DNA from: Trichormus sp. M33_DOE_039
Lineage (GTDB): Bacteria > Cyanobacteriota > Cyanobacteriia > Cyanobacteriales > Nostocaceae
Length of the DNA stretch: 64,000 nucleotides
NCBI GenBank assembly: GCA_015296085.1
Contig: DVDT01000050.1
Coordinates: 62,001-126,000, forward strand
Reading direction: 5' to 3'
This document shows, piece by piece, positions 18,546 to 27,421 of the stretch (the stretch's first letter is position 1; each line of letters opens with the position of its first letter). Below the pieces are notes generated by a model that saw nothing but the letters and a program-made list of their open reading frames with translations, was not told where the DNA came from and ran no database searches. A program made the position numbers and the translations under genes.

Positions 18546-18650
18546 TTATGCCCTGCGATCGCAAATACTTAGCCACTCTATTAAATCTTGACCTTGCTGT
18601 TGTAATTGTGCCACTAGTTCTAAAAGCGTGAGTAATTTCTCACTCGTCAT
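18546..18650 (-). CDS. Possible 34-residue small ORF with overlapping upstream remnant
   Basis: Within the 1.4-kb gap upstream of the exporter genes a minus-strand ATG at 18650 opens 'MTSEKLLTLLELVAQLQQQGQDLIEWLSICDRRA', a plausible short helical protein ending at 18546. Its start overlaps the end of another protein-like frame, '...CLLKAARTKFPDLKQSRIDDE', in ATGACGAGTGA. The arrangement looks like two small overlapping genes, of which the upstream one has lost its beginning. No family recognised; this may simply be a decayed locus. Confidence 0.3.
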   Translation of the reverse strand: MTSEKLLTLLELVAQLQQQGQDLIEWLSICDRRA

Positions 18651-18880
18651 CTATGCGTGATTGTTTTAAATCTGGGAATTTTGTTCTTGCTGCTTTCAAT
18701 AAACAGGGGGTCAGGGCGTTTGGACTGTGACAAGGTGAACAAAAACAGGTGATACTTAACATTGTCAAGATTGCATGATAATTAGTTTATTTATCAAGAA
18801 AGTCAAAGGTTAGTTCGCGGTTCGAGGAAGTGTCCCCGCAGGATAGGCAGTAGGGATTTATTTCTCAAGTTATTTTTTTT

Positions 18881-19129
18881 AACGTGAGTTCGGCGAATTT
18901 AAAAAACCCCTCTTCAAACCTCTCCCCTGCAAGGAGGAGCCACTGCGTTGCGCGGGTTCACCGCGTTGTAGCAAGTGGCGTTAGAGGCTTCAAAACCTTC
19001 ATTTTTCGTTAATATTTCAAGATATTTAAGCCCCTCTCCGCGTCGGAGCGAAAAGTTCTGAGCGGAGGTTTCCTCCGCTCAGAACTTTTCAAGAGAGAGG
19101 GGTTGGGGAGAGGTCATCGAACTCACGTT
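18881..19129. mobile_element. MITE-like inverted-repeat element
   Basis: AACGTGAGTTCG (18881-18892) and CGAACTCACGTT (19118-19129) are perfect 12-bp terminal inverted repeats bounding 249 bp with no ORF. Further in, 'aacccctct' and 'agaggggtt' also pair, so the ends form a long imperfect stem. The interior holds a 19-bp perfect hairpin and a copy of a short repeat also found at 27.4, 27.9 and 47.5 kb. No clear target-site duplication could be defined because both flanks are T-rich. A non-autonomous element or nested repeat is inferred. Confidence 0.6.
19050..19090. repeat. Perfect 19-bp stem hairpin inside the MITE-like element
   Basis: GAAAAGTTCTGAGCGGAGG (19050-19068) is the exact reverse complement of 19072-19090, with a 3-nt loop TTT. 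Such a perfect, GC-containing hairpin would form easily in RNA or single-stranded DNA. It has no run of T directly after it, so it is probably a repeat element rather than a terminator. Confidence 0.75.
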
Positions 19130-19694
19130 TTCTTAATATGAAGCTAGCGAGCAATAGAATTTAAGGAAACATAATTTTTGGCTTTGGTGTACATTTCTAG
19201 TCAATTCTGAAGAAAGTTAACGGTTAATTGCAGAATAACTCAGCAGTCAGAAATCAGAACAAGGAATTGAGGCATACTCGTTGGGAAGGCAGCTTCATAA
19301 CCTTTACTAATTTTAGACCTGCTAATCATAGCAATTGAAGATTCTAGGGTTGAGTGTAAGCTTCAACTGAAAGCTTTTGGAGACTGGGTGAAAAATCCTG
19401 ATTAATAACTATTCCAGAAAGCGGAAAAAACGCTGATTTTCCCACATTGGTGTCAGAAAACAGAACTCATTCTTCTTACTTTTGGATAAGGATTGGCTAA
19501 CTAAAGGCTGAAGCTTAATTAATCTCAATATATATATGAGCAATAGAAGCAATAAATATTGAATCATATATAAAAATAATTAACTGTGTATCTCATTTCC
19601 AAGGAAAATGTGAATAATTAAATAATTCATAAGTATGTTTAACATTGCCAGTAAATTGAATAACATATAGAAAATGTGCAGACGAGGGTATTAA
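19130..19694. other. Non-coding stretch upstream of the coiled-coil gene
   Basis: These 565 bp are AT-rich with no convincing ORF on either strand. They must contain the promoter of the gene at 19695; I could not pick out a specific -10/-35 pair or regulatory site. Confidence 0.5.
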
Positions 19695-20069
19695 ATGGAG
19701 CTATTACAACAACAAATCCTAACTGTCAGTCATAAACTGGATGCCCTCTACCAGTTTATTGAGCAACTCGACGTAAAAGTAGCTGAAGCTATTTCAGAAT
19801 GCTCCTTGGCCAAAACGCAAGCAAAAGAAAGTTTTCACGAAAATAGGGAGATTAGCTACTCTCAGTTCAAAGGACAACTCAGTATCAGTTCAGAATTGGA
19901 ACACAAGGATGTATTAATCGACGGCATTTATTTAGATACGAGTCATCAAGGTGGAGAGAAAAGCTTATCGCCAGAAATTCAAATTCAGAGACTAACAGCA
20001 CAGTTAACCGCAGCATACAATCGCATCGCTGCTTTAGAAGAACAATTACTGAGAGAAAGAATACATTAA
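19695..20069 (+). CDS. Small coiled-coil hypothetical protein
   Basis: This 124-residue protein has helical, heptad-like segments at both ends ('MELLQQQILTVSHKLDALYQFIEQLDVKVAEAI', and 'IQIQRLTAQLTAAYNRIAALEEQLLRERIH' at residues 95-124) joined by a polar middle. No enzyme motif, signal peptide or membrane segment is visible. The start ATG 19695 is preceded by GAGGG with about 6-nt spacing, which supports a real gene. It stands alone after a long non-coding region and is convergent with the CobT-like gene. I do not recognise the family; a structural or partner-binding role is only a guess from the coiled coils. Confidence 0.65.
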   Translation: MELLQQQILTVSHKLDALYQFIEQLDVKVAEAISECSLAKTQAKESFHENREISYSQFKGQLSISSELEHKDVLIDGIYLDTSHQGGEKSLSPEIQIQRLTAQLTAAYNRIAALEEQLLRERIH

Positions 20070-20133
20070 TTTAGTTAGTTAAATAACCACTCATGAAGAT
20101 GTGCCGGAAGTTATGAGTCCGGTATTTTTATTG

Positions 20134-21315
20134 TTAACTATTGATTTGGCTGAGTCGTGCAATTTGCGTTTCGATCGCTCGCAAAAGTTGTTGTTGCTGC
20201 CAATTGTGACTCAGGTTAGCAGCTATACAAGCCGCACCGGCACCGACACCTTCTTTGACAAACCCCTGCTCATAAGCTTGGAGTTGGGGGTAAGCAGAAT
20301 TAGCAAAACTCAATCCAGTAGCAAGTAAGGAAGGAGTTGAGCTACCAGGGTATTTGCTATTTGTGCCTAGGCTGAGAGCGAGATTAACTGTATCACCCGT
20401 AGGATCTTCTGCTACCCATCGGGTTGTACCCACAACCACGGCTGCTGGTTGCCAAAATAGACTGTAAGCTTGGGCGATCGCACTCATGAGAGCATAAACT
20501 GCCAGCATCTGCGTTCCGCCAGCTAACATCACACCACAACGCCGACTAGCGGCGATCGCCATCCCAGCTACTACTACCTGCATAGGATCACCAACCGCCG
20601 CAGCTAGTTTTAGAGGATCAATAGCATGAGAGTGGAGACATTGGGGAGACAAGATAGAATTTTCTATCTTGTCTCCTTTGTCTTTTTTGCTCATCCTCTC
20701 CAAGCCTTGTTGCACTACTTGCCATTTTTGTTCATGGTTACAAATAGGATGGCTACTGTTTACTTTTCTGCTCGCATCTATACCCAAACCAGTCAAAATT
20801 GCTAAAGCTGTAGTCGTCCCACCTACAACACATTCACTTAAAATCACATAGGCTTTGGGAGTTTTAGCGGCTAGGCGATCGCCCCAAAGTAGCCCTTGCT
20901 GAAATAAATTCTGGACAGTTGTCAAATCCATTGCTGTACCTGTACTTAAACACCTAGCAGGAAGTCCACCTAAATCAATTGCTGGAAAGGATAGAGCTTG
21001 AGTTAATCCAGCATTAAACAAATACAAGGGTATATTTAGGGACTCGACTACAGCGCGAGAGATCAGCACAGGTGATGCTCCCGCCGTCAGCGGAGGGAGG
21101 GGATACTGGGGTTTATGATTTGCACCATAGTATAAAAACTCAGCATCAGCACAAGCAGTATATTTCCGATCCTCTGGAGTCAAACCGGCTGCGGAAATTC
21201 CAGGAATTAAAGCAGTTTCTGTAAAACCTAAAACACAAGCAAACAAAGGCAAATGACCGCGATATCGCCCTAGCCAAGCTTCGCCCTGTTCTTTTTCTGT
21301 ATAGATGCGAATCAT
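20134..21315 (-). CDS. CobT-like nicotinate-nucleotide phosphoribosyltransferase family protein
   Basis: This 393-residue protein belongs to the cyanobacterial/archaeal branch of the CobT superfamily (recalled as TIGR00303), related to the enzyme that transfers phosphoribose from nicotinate mononucleotide to a lower-ligand base for cobamides. Glycine-rich motifs fit the fold: 'TAGASPVLISRAVVE', 'LSECVVGGTTTALAILTGLG', 'VGDPMQVVVAGMAIAASRRCGVMLAGGTQMLAVYAL' and a C-terminal 'EGVGAGAACIAANLS'. Canonical CobT is around 350 residues. Since most cyanobacteria make pseudocobalamin with adenine, the exact base used cannot be read here. It is the downstream neighbour of the helicase on the same strand, 200 bp apart with a hairpin between them, so it probably has its own promoter. 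Confidence 0.85.
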   Translation of the reverse strand: MIRIYTEKEQGEAWLGRYRGHLPLFACVLGFTETALIPGISAAGLTPEDRKYTACADAEFLYYGANHKPQYPLPPLTAGASPVLISRAVVESLNIPLYLFNAGLTQALSFPAIDLGGLPARCLSTGTAMDLTTVQNLFQQGLLWGDRLAAKTPKAYVILSECVVGGTTTALAILTGLGIDASRKVNSSHPICNHEQKWQVVQQGLERMSKKDKGDKIENSILSPQCLHSHAIDPLKLAAAVGDPMQVVVAGMAIAASRRCGVMLAGGTQMLAVYALMSAIAQAYSLFWQPAAVVVGTTRWVAEDPTGDTVNLALSLGTNSKYPGSSTPSLLATGLSFANSAYPQLQAYEQGFVKEGVGAGAACIAANLSHNWQQQQLLRAIETQIARLSQINS

Positions 21316-21460
21316 AAAATGGATATGAAAGGGAACAGGGAAGAGGAGAAAATTAACCCGCTCAATTAGCTTATATCTTGCACCTCCCCTGAATAAATCT
21401 TTCAGATACCAATAGAAATCTCAGAAAGTAAAACCAGAATTAGAAATGAGCTGACGTAGT

Positions 21461-21500
21461 CATCAGTCAGTTAGGGAATTGACATTTAACTGAACTGATG
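21461..21500 (-). terminator. Hairpin downstream of the helicase gene
   Basis: CATCAGTCAGTT (21461-21472) pairs with AACTGAACTGATG (21488-21500) with one bulged base. It lies 17 bp past the helicase stop codon on the minus strand, where a transcription terminator is expected. Confidence 0.45.
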
Positions 21501-21516
21501 AAAGATATCAGTTGAC

Positions 21517-24198
21517 TTACTCCACCACTTCATTAACGGGGAATCGATCAATCAGTTGCATTGCGCGATAAGCGTTACGCTGTAAAGCATCAGGCAAATT
21601 GGGAACGTGGGGTATTTGTGATAATAAATCCAATGTGCGGCGTAAAATTCGCACCACATCACCTTCATCTAAGGTGGTGTTTTCACACAATTCTACCCAT
21701 TCAGTACCTAAAGCCCATTGTTCGACTAAGGCAATCAAGCCTATGTATCGATTCTCCAAACCTACGGGCAAAGTTACGCCATGACGGTACTGCACCTTCA
21801 ATACAGAGCGACGAATTTTTTGTAACCTTGACCAAGCTGCATCGATTTCGGGTGACAGATTAAAGTTGACTCTGCTGTCGGGGCGGGGTGTTTCTGTGAC
21901 TAAAGCAGCAATAACGGCAGCTAAATGCTGGGGATCTAAGTTGTCCAATTCACCACTAGCTAAGGCTAAACCTAACCACAGTTCATTTTCTCCACGAATA
22001 GCAGCAGCAACTTGTCCTAATTGGGTCGGGACTAGGTTATCTAAACCATCAAATTGCTGCAAAATCGTAATTAAATTGAGAAATTCTTCCCAATAGCGTT
22101 GGGATTGTTGTTCTACTTGCTGCTGCAATTCTTCCAACTGTTCTTGAATTTCAGCGTAGCGTTCCCGACGCTTGAAAACTTTGGCAATACTCCCGGATTG
22201 ATAGAGAGGATTAGCTTCTAATTGTGCTTGTACGGCATTTACACGACTGAGTTGTTCTGCTACTTCTGGAGAAAGATGCAAAGATTCATCGGGGTCAGGA
22301 ATACTTTGGGCGATCGCATTTGTGATTTCATTACCGCGACAAGATTTTCCTGGTTTAAAGACTAACTCTTGGGGTGGAATGATTTCCTGTGGTACTTCCA
22401 GGCGCGGTAATTCTGCATACAAGTCTACGACATCTTCATTAGATGCAACATACCAGCGATTATCTTTGCCTAAACAGACTAAGTAGTTAGAGTTACCAGA
22501 TGTCGGAGACTGCCCCACCAAAACAGCTGTTATTGCTGTAGATATCGTAATATTTTTACCTTTGAGACTCAGTAATGTCCCTGAAACGGCAAAGTCCAGG
22601 AGCATTTTAATTTGTTCTTGTCGTGCTTCCTGGGCTTGCTCTTGTAAAGTTTTTAATACTTGCCGTTCTACTTTATGACGTTGCCACAACTTCTCATAAA
22701 TAGCCACCTCATTTTCGCTGACAGAGGCAATTTGCTCATGTAGTCCGGCCAATTGGGCTTGCAGGTCTTCGATTAAATCATAATCTGGCCTTAAGTGTAA
22801 TGTTGCCATGTACTGCCCAAAACTGCGTTCTATCAGTTCTTTGGCTTCTTCCAATGTGTGGGTTTGCAGCAAGTTTAAAACCATGCCGTAGCTAGGGGTA
22901 AACTGACTGACTAGAGGATCTGGCTTCGAGGTAGCTAAATAAGCGGCTTCTTTTGCACCTTCAAAGGGAGTTTGAACTGTAACGACATGACCTTGTTTAT
23001 CCATGCCTCGTCGCCCTGCCCTACCCGCCATTTGCAGGAATTCCGAAGCATTCAAGAGGCGATGTCCTGTGTCGGTGCGCTTGGACAAGGTAGAAATCAC
23101 TGTTGTTCTAGCGGGCATATTAATTCCTGCGGCTAGAGTTTCGGTGGCGAAGACGACTTTAATTAAACCTTGTTGGAATAATTCTTCGACTAAAACCTTC
23201 CAAGCAGGCAAAATCCCGGCATGGTGAGCAGCAATTCCCCGATACAGGGGGGCGATTTGTCCTGAACGTCCTGCTTCGGGGTTGCGGGTTAAGAAATCAT
23301 CAATTTGCCGCCGCAGCACTTGGGATTCATCATTATCTACAAGCCACAAGTCACCTACCTCTGCTACGGCTTTGTCACAGCCCCGGCGACTGAAGATAAA
23401 GTAAATTGCCGGTAGCATATCCCGTTGCTGGAGATGGTTCAGAGTATAGATAATGCTGGGGGCTTCTGGTCTGCCATTTCTTCCCTTATCTCCTGGTCTT
23501 TTTTTACCTCTGTTGGCAAGACGGGGATTAATTTTAGTTTTGCTGTCATTCAGTAGAGGGAAGAGTCCCTTGGGACTGCAATAGTGGAATTCTAAGGGAA
23601 CAGGGCGAAAATCGGAGTAAATCAGGTCAGTAGGGCCGTGAACCCGGTTTAGCCAGTCTGTGAGTTGGTCGCTATTGGCAACTGTGGCTGATAGTGCTAC
23701 TAATTGCACTTCACGAGGACAATAGATAATCGATTCTTCCCAAACTGTACCTCGTTGGCGATCGTTCATGTAGTGGCACTCATCTAAGACTACGGCTTCC
23801 ACATCCACCAAGGAAATACCAACTTGCCCAATCGGTGTGCCGTAGAGCATATTGCGAAAAATTTCAGTAGTCATCACCAAAATGGGGGCATCCCTGTTAA
23901 TGGAAGCATCTCCCGTTAGCAAGCCTACGGCATCAAAGCCAAATTTTTCGCGGAAGTCGCGTAATTTTTGATTAGACAACGCCTTTAAAGGGGTGGTGTA
24001 AAACACCCGTTTTCCTCGTGCCAGGGCGCGATAAATAGCGTATTCTCCGACTAAAGTTTTGCCCGAACCTGTGGGCGCACAGACGACAACAGAGCGTCCC
24101 GCGTTTAGGGACGCGATCGCATCTTTTTGAAACTGATCCAGATCAAAGGGAAATATCAACCCTAAGTCTAGTTCTTTTGATGAGGCGGGATAATTCAC
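21517..24198 (-). CDS. Ski2/Mtr4-like DExH-box RNA helicase
   Basis: This 893-residue helicase resembles the Ski2-like superfamily 2 enzymes of cyanobacteria and plastids, which unwind RNA during decay or maturation. Motifs in order: Q-like 'FPFDLDQFQKDAIASLNAG', motif I 'APTGSGKT', Ia 'TTPLKALSNQK', motif II 'DECH' in 'VVLDECHYMNDRQRG', motif III 'LSATVAN', then motif V 'FATETLAAGINMPARTTV' and VI 'QMAGRAGRRGMD'. The C-terminal ~200 residues match the DSHCT helical domain ('YRAMQLIDRFPVNEVVE' at the end). The start is GTG 24198, the only reasonable one. A coiled-coil arch-like insertion is visible around 470-690. It is a single gene, followed by a hairpin. Confidence 0.93.
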   Translation of the reverse strand: MNYPASSKELDLGLIFPFDLDQFQKDAIASLNAGRSVVVCAPTGSGKTLVGEYAIYRALARGKRVFYTTPLKALSNQKLRDFREKFGFDAVGLLTGDASINRDAPILVMTTEIFRNMLYGTPIGQVGISLVDVEAVVLDECHYMNDRQRGTVWEESIIYCPREVQLVALSATVANSDQLTDWLNRVHGPTDLIYSDFRPVPLEFHYCSPKGLFPLLNDSKTKINPRLANRGKKRPGDKGRNGRPEAPSIIYTLNHLQQRDMLPAIYFIFSRRGCDKAVAEVGDLWLVDNDESQVLRRQIDDFLTRNPEAGRSGQIAPLYRGIAAHHAGILPAWKVLVEELFQQGLIKVVFATETLAAGINMPARTTVISTLSKRTDTGHRLLNASEFLQMAGRAGRRGMDKQGHVVTVQTPFEGAKEAAYLATSKPDPLVSQFTPSYGMVLNLLQTHTLEEAKELIERSFGQYMATLHLRPDYDLIEDLQAQLAGLHEQIASVSENEVAIYEKLWQRHKVERQVLKTLQEQAQEARQEQIKMLLDFAVSGTLLSLKGKNITISTAITAVLVGQSPTSGNSNYLVCLGKDNRWYVASNEDVVDLYAELPRLEVPQEIIPPQELVFKPGKSCRGNEITNAIAQSIPDPDESLHLSPEVAEQLSRVNAVQAQLEANPLYQSGSIAKVFKRRERYAEIQEQLEELQQQVEQQSQRYWEEFLNLITILQQFDGLDNLVPTQLGQVAAAIRGENELWLGLALASGELDNLDPQHLAAVIAALVTETPRPDSRVNFNLSPEIDAAWSRLQKIRRSVLKVQYRHGVTLPVGLENRYIGLIALVEQWALGTEWVELCENTTLDEGDVVRILRRTLDLLSQIPHVPNLPDALQRNAYRAMQLIDRFPVNEVVE

Positions 24199-24249
24199 TC
24201 AATCACTTTTACAACCGGACTGTTTACTATATTAACGAGTCTTTTGTCA

Positions 24250-24347
24250 ACTTCGACAGGGGGATTGGGTATTGGGGATTGGGTACTGGGGATTGGGTAA
24301 ATTTTCGCACCCCTGCACCTATTCCCTAGTCCCCAGTCCCTAGTCCC
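24250..24347. repeat. Tandem degenerate 7/14-bp intergenic repeat
   Basis: The segment reads 'gggggattgggtattggggattgggtactggggattgggta', then an approximately complementary 'ccctagtccccagtccctagtccctc'. This is a degenerate heptamer array with a self-complementary second half, which could fold into a long hairpin between the helicase and proC genes. Similar arrays occur at 0.5, 32.0, 39.5 and 47.5 kb in this window. Confidence 0.65.
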
Positions 24348-25163
24348 TCATTTCCCTAGTTCTTGCGATCGCAATGCAGCTGCTTTGACTGCTTCAATTA
24401 AGGCAGAACGAAATCCTGCCTGTTCTAATTTGGCTACACCTGCAATTGTTGTCCCGCCAGGACTAGTCACGCGGTCTTTGAGTTCGGCTGGGTGCATTTT
24501 GCTCTCTTGCAATAATTTGGTTGTACCCAGCACAGTTTGTAGTGCTAGTTGATTAGCAATTGACCTCGGTAAACCGGCAGCGACTCCACCATCGGCAAGG
24601 GCTTCTACCAATATAGCTATGTAAGCCGGGCCACTCCCAGATAAGCCAGTGACGGCATCCATTAAGGATTCGGGAACTTCCGCTACTTCCCCAACGGCTG
24701 AAAATATTTGCTGTGCTAGTTGTTGGTGCTTGATGTTGGTGTATGCGCCCAGACACATTGCAGTCATCCCTGCGCCAACGGTGGCGGGGGTATTAGGCAT
24801 AGCTCGAATTACTGGTAATTGGGGAAATGCTGCTTCTAGCTGATATAAAGACACTCCTGCCAAAATGGAAATGACGAGGGGTGAATTGTCTGTAACTAAA
24901 ATAATATCTGCTAATTCTTGGGCGATCGCAGTGAATACCTGTGGTTTCACTGCCAAAAATAGAACTTCTTTGGCTTGACTAAACACCAAACAATTATCTG
25001 TAGTGATAGTCACATCATATTTTTGCTTTAAAAAAGCCTGGCGCGCTAGTTGCGGTTCGCTGACTATGACTTCTGAGGGGTGATAAATTTCTCGTGCAAT
25101 AAGGCGGGATAATAGCGATTCTCCCATTACCCCACCACCAATTAAACCAAATTTTATAGTCAT
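24348..25163 (-). CDS. proC: Pyrroline-5-carboxylate reductase
   Basis: This 271-residue cytoplasmic enzyme reduces 1-pyrroline-5-carboxylate to proline with NAD(P)H, the last step of proline synthesis. The N-terminal Rossmann motif 'FGLIGGGVMGESLLSRLI' binds the cofactor. 'SILAGVSLYQLEAAFPQLPVIRAMPNTPATVGAGMTAMC' and the signature 'VTGLSGSGPAYIAILVEALADGGVAAGLPR' are diagnostic, and 'KDRVTSPGGTTIAGVAKLEQAGFRSALIEAVKAAALRS' closes the C-terminus. Length is normal. It is the downstream member of the pipX-pipY-sepF-proC neighbourhood, on the same strand as sepF with a ~100-bp repeat gap. Confidence 0.97.
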   Translation of the reverse strand: MTIKFGLIGGGVMGESLLSRLIAREIYHPSEVIVSEPQLARQAFLKQKYDVTITTDNCLVFSQAKEVLFLAVKPQVFTAIAQELADIILVTDNSPLVISILAGVSLYQLEAAFPQLPVIRAMPNTPATVGAGMTAMCLGAYTNIKHQQLAQQIFSAVGEVAEVPESLMDAVTGLSGSGPAYIAILVEALADGGVAAGLPRSIANQLALQTVLGTTKLLQESKMHPAELKDRVTSPGGTTIAGVAKLEQAGFRSALIEAVKAAALRSQELGK

Positions 25164-25200
25164 TAGTCATTAGTCATTAGTCATGGATTCAGTAGTCAAT
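25164..25200. repeat. Perfect heptamer run (TTAGTCA-type)
   Basis: Directly upstream of proC the sequence repeats 'cattagt' several times ('cattagtcattagtcattagtcat') and continues as 'tagtcaatagtcgatcat'. These repeats belong to the 7-bp class common in heterocystous cyanobacteria. The proC ribosome binding region must lie in or beside this repeat. Confidence 0.7.
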
Positions 25201-25262
25201 AGTCGATCATCAAAAATTTGGAACTTTGGACTCTCGACTATGGACTAATAACTAATTTAACT

Positions 25263-25862
25263 TTATTGTGCCATCCGGTTGGGTTCAGTACCCCAGGTTG
25301 GTGTGGAACTTGCAGGACGAGAAGAGGGACGAGATGGGGGTTGGGGTACTTCATGGATAACTCCACCTTGAGTGCTAACTTGCACACAGCTGGGCGTAAA
25401 CAAAAAGATACTTTCGCCGATGCGTTCTTGATGTCCATCTAATGCGTAAGTCCCACCAGCCACAAAATCAACTGCGCGTTGTGCTTGATCTGGATCCATG
25501 ATTGTCAAATTCAACACTACTGACTTACGCTCACGTAATGCTTGAATTGCCTGGGGCATTTCTTCAAATGTCCGAGGTTCTAGAACTAATACTTCCGAAA
25601 TCCCGTTAATTGCTCCTGGCATACCAATCACATTCCCCATCGTCGATTTTGTTCCTGTTTCTACGTCATCACCAATTGTAGTCGCTGTTTCTCGCCAACG
25701 TCGATTGGATGGGGTAGTGGCTTGCGCTGGTGCTGGCTGAGGATTTTCCTGTTGATACAGATTTTGGTAGTTATCTGTATCTGGGTCTTCCTCGTAGTAT
25801 TCGTATTCTACTTGCTCATTGAGACCGACAAAGTCTCGCAATTTAGAAAATATATTATTCAT
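25263..25862 (-). CDS. sepF: Cell division protein SepF
   Basis: This 199-residue protein is SepF (called Cdv2 in some cyanobacteria), a membrane-binding partner of FtsZ that aligns protofilaments at the septum. The N-terminal amphipathic segment '[14 protein letters not shown]' fits membrane binding and is followed by an acidic, low-complexity linker (about 15-75). The C-terminal domain shows '[72 protein letters not shown]', the standard SepF fold. A proline/serine-rich tail follows. It sits between pipY and proC on the same strand, the conserved cyanobacterial order. Confidence 0.96.
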   Translation of the reverse strand: MNNIFSKLRDFVGLNEQVEYEYYEEDPDTDNYQNLYQQENPQPAPAQATTPSNRRWRETATTIGDDVETGTKSTMGNVIGMPGAINGISEVLVLEPRTFEEMPQAIQALRERKSVVLNLTIMDPDQAQRAVDFVAGGTYALDGHQERIGESIFLFTPSCVQVSTQGGVIHEVPQPPSRPSSRPASSTPTWGTEPNRMAQ

Positions 25863-26228
25863 GTTTAGTGACGCTCCTGCTGATAATTGCCTCTATTATC
25901 CGGTTCATAACTTAATGTAGCCAATGGGAACGCTACAAAGGGCTGACAATCTCAATAATTTTATCGCTATTTGTAGCATCTACTACTGTTATTGGCAATG
26001 GACTGACGTTAATAGAAACGCCTGTACATTAACCTAGATACAATAATTGAGTCAAGATTATATCTCGACTATGCTCCGCAAAACATTTGATTAGACGCTA
26101 ATTTTTCGCTTTTTTATTTTTAATAAAATAATATCTTAAGTGATTTATTGCACCAGTATGTGAACATTTATCCGTACATCATACTGGGCAACTAAAAACA
26201 CAATCAAAAAATACTAGGGCTGTTCTAC
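25863..26228. other. Gap between pipY and sepF
   Basis: These 366 bp between pipY and sepF are AT-rich near pipY and contain no ORF I can support. They probably hold the sepF promoter; no defined regulatory motif was recognised. Confidence 0.5.
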
Positions 26229-26897
26229 CTAAGTGCGTTTACCAAACAAGATAGTCCCTAATCTTACCATCGTTGCACCAGCTTGAATGGCCAGTTGGTA
26301 ATCTCCTGACATACCCATCGACAACTCTTGCATTTTGATGCGAGAGCATTTTTGTTCAGCAATTCCTTTTGCTAATTCATGAGTAGTATTAAATACATAA
26401 GAAACATCCGCATCTTTTAGACCCTGTGGCGGAATTGTCATCAAACCCTGAATTTGTAAAGTTTTACATTTGTCAAGCTCAGGTAAATCAGTGAGTAGTT
26501 CTGGTACAGTCCAACCTGACTTACTGGGGTCAGGGAGGATTTTTACTTGTAGGCAGACTTGGGGACTGACTCCTAGTTGTCCAGCTAATTGATCTAAACG
26601 CTGTGCTAGCTGCAAACTATCGACAGAGTGAATCCAGTGAAATTGTTCAAGGGCTTTCTTGGCTTTATTACTTTGTAAATGCCCAATAAAATGCCAGGTA
26701 ATATCCGATAAATCTTGTAGCTGTGCCTGTTTGGTAGCAGCTTCTTGAATACGATTTTCACCAAAATCACGGATACCAGCAGCATAAGCAGCGCGAATAA
26801 CTTCAGTTGGCATTTGCTTAGTGACAGCAATTAACCGAACTGAAGGCGGAATGGATGCACGAATTTGAGTAATACGTTCGCTAATCGAACTAGTCAT
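26229..26897 (-). CDS. pipY: PLP-binding homeostasis protein PipY (YggS/PLPBP family)
   Basis: This 222-residue protein is the cyanobacterial member of the YggS/PLPBP family, a single-domain pyridoxal-phosphate-binding TIM barrel involved in vitamin B6 and amino-acid homeostasis, with no known catalytic reaction. 'VRLIAVTKQMPTEVIRAAYAAGIRDFGENRIQEA' contains the PLP-binding Lys (VTK), followed by 'WHFIGHLQSNKAKKAL' and 'LSMGMSGDYQLAIQAGATMVRLGTILFG' for phosphate binding. It overlaps pipX by 4 bp (ATGA), a strongly coupled operon. The coupling matches the functional link between PipX and PipY reported in cyanobacteria. Confidence 0.97.
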   Translation of the reverse strand: MTSSISERITQIRASIPPSVRLIAVTKQMPTEVIRAAYAAGIRDFGENRIQEAATKQAQLQDLSDITWHFIGHLQSNKAKKALEQFHWIHSVDSLQLAQRLDQLAGQLGVSPQVCLQVKILPDPSKSGWTVPELLTDLPELDKCKTLQIQGLMTIPPQGLKDADVSYVFNTTHELAKGIAEQKCSRIKMQELSMGMSGDYQLAIQAGATMVRLGTILFGKRT

Positions 26898-27172
26898 TGG
26901 AAGGTGCGTTGGAAAACACTCTGAAGCTGATCGTACTCCTGTGATTGACCATTGCGACGTAAAGTCCGCAAACGATTTTCCAACAACATTCTGGCCTCTG
27001 TACGCCCTATAGGTTGAAATTTCAGGGCTTTCATATCGTTCACCACCAAAAAAAACAAACGTTGGGCATAAAGTGTAGTGAACAAATCCTGGGCTTCATC
27101 AACCATGCAGATTCGATATAGTAAGCCCCAAGTTGGATGATTGATGTAAGTTTCTGCGCTTTCTGGATTCAT
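26894..27172 (-). CDS. pipX: PipX, co-activator of NtcA and partner of PII
   Basis: This 92-residue protein is PipX, which swaps between the nitrogen regulator NtcA and the signalling protein PII depending on 2-oxoglutarate and energy status. The N-terminal Tudor-like part is seen in 'YINHPTWGLLYRICMVDEAQDLFTTLYAQRLFFLVV', and the C-terminal helices in 'FQPIGRTEARMLLENRLRTLRRNGQSQEYDQLQSVFQRTF'. Length equals other PipX proteins. It is the first gene of the pipX-pipY operon and overlaps pipY by 4 bp. The 0.9-kb upstream gap must contain the promoter. Confidence 0.97.
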   Translation of the reverse strand: MNPESAETYINHPTWGLLYRICMVDEAQDLFTTLYAQRLFFLVVNDMKALKFQPIGRTEARMLLENRLRTLRRNGQSQEYDQLQSVFQRTFQ

Positions 27173-27379
27173 CTATTAATCAAGTAGGAGAATAATATAT
27201 TTTTTTGCCGTGAACGAGAAATATCCAGACGATAATATCTCCCTTTCGCCAGAATATTTGAGGAAATTGATTTGCGAATCAGCAAATTCTACCCTTTCAA
27301 TGACCTTGATGACGACCTTAATCTATGTGCTGATGGGGTAGATGAAGCTACAAGAAGGCAAAAGTAAAAAGGTGAGCCA

Positions 27380-27421
27380 TTGCGGCGGACAGGTTTCCCG
27401 GCATAAAGCAAATGGCGTTAG
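27380..27421 (+). repeat. Dispersed GGGTTTCCCG...GCAA repeat, copy 2
   Basis: 'ttgcggcggacaggtttcccggcataaagcaaatggcgtta' shares the core TTGCG...GGTTTCCCG...GCAA.TGGCGTT with copies at 18943-18984 (inside the MITE-like element), 27901-27942 and, on the opposite strand, 47510-47554. It is followed by 'gtagcggtagcgacgctcc', a small hairpin. Confidence 0.6.

Noticed and set aside
18780-18850. tRNA-like segment 'ggttcgaggaag'
   Set aside because: No acceptor stem or anticodon arm can be drawn around it.
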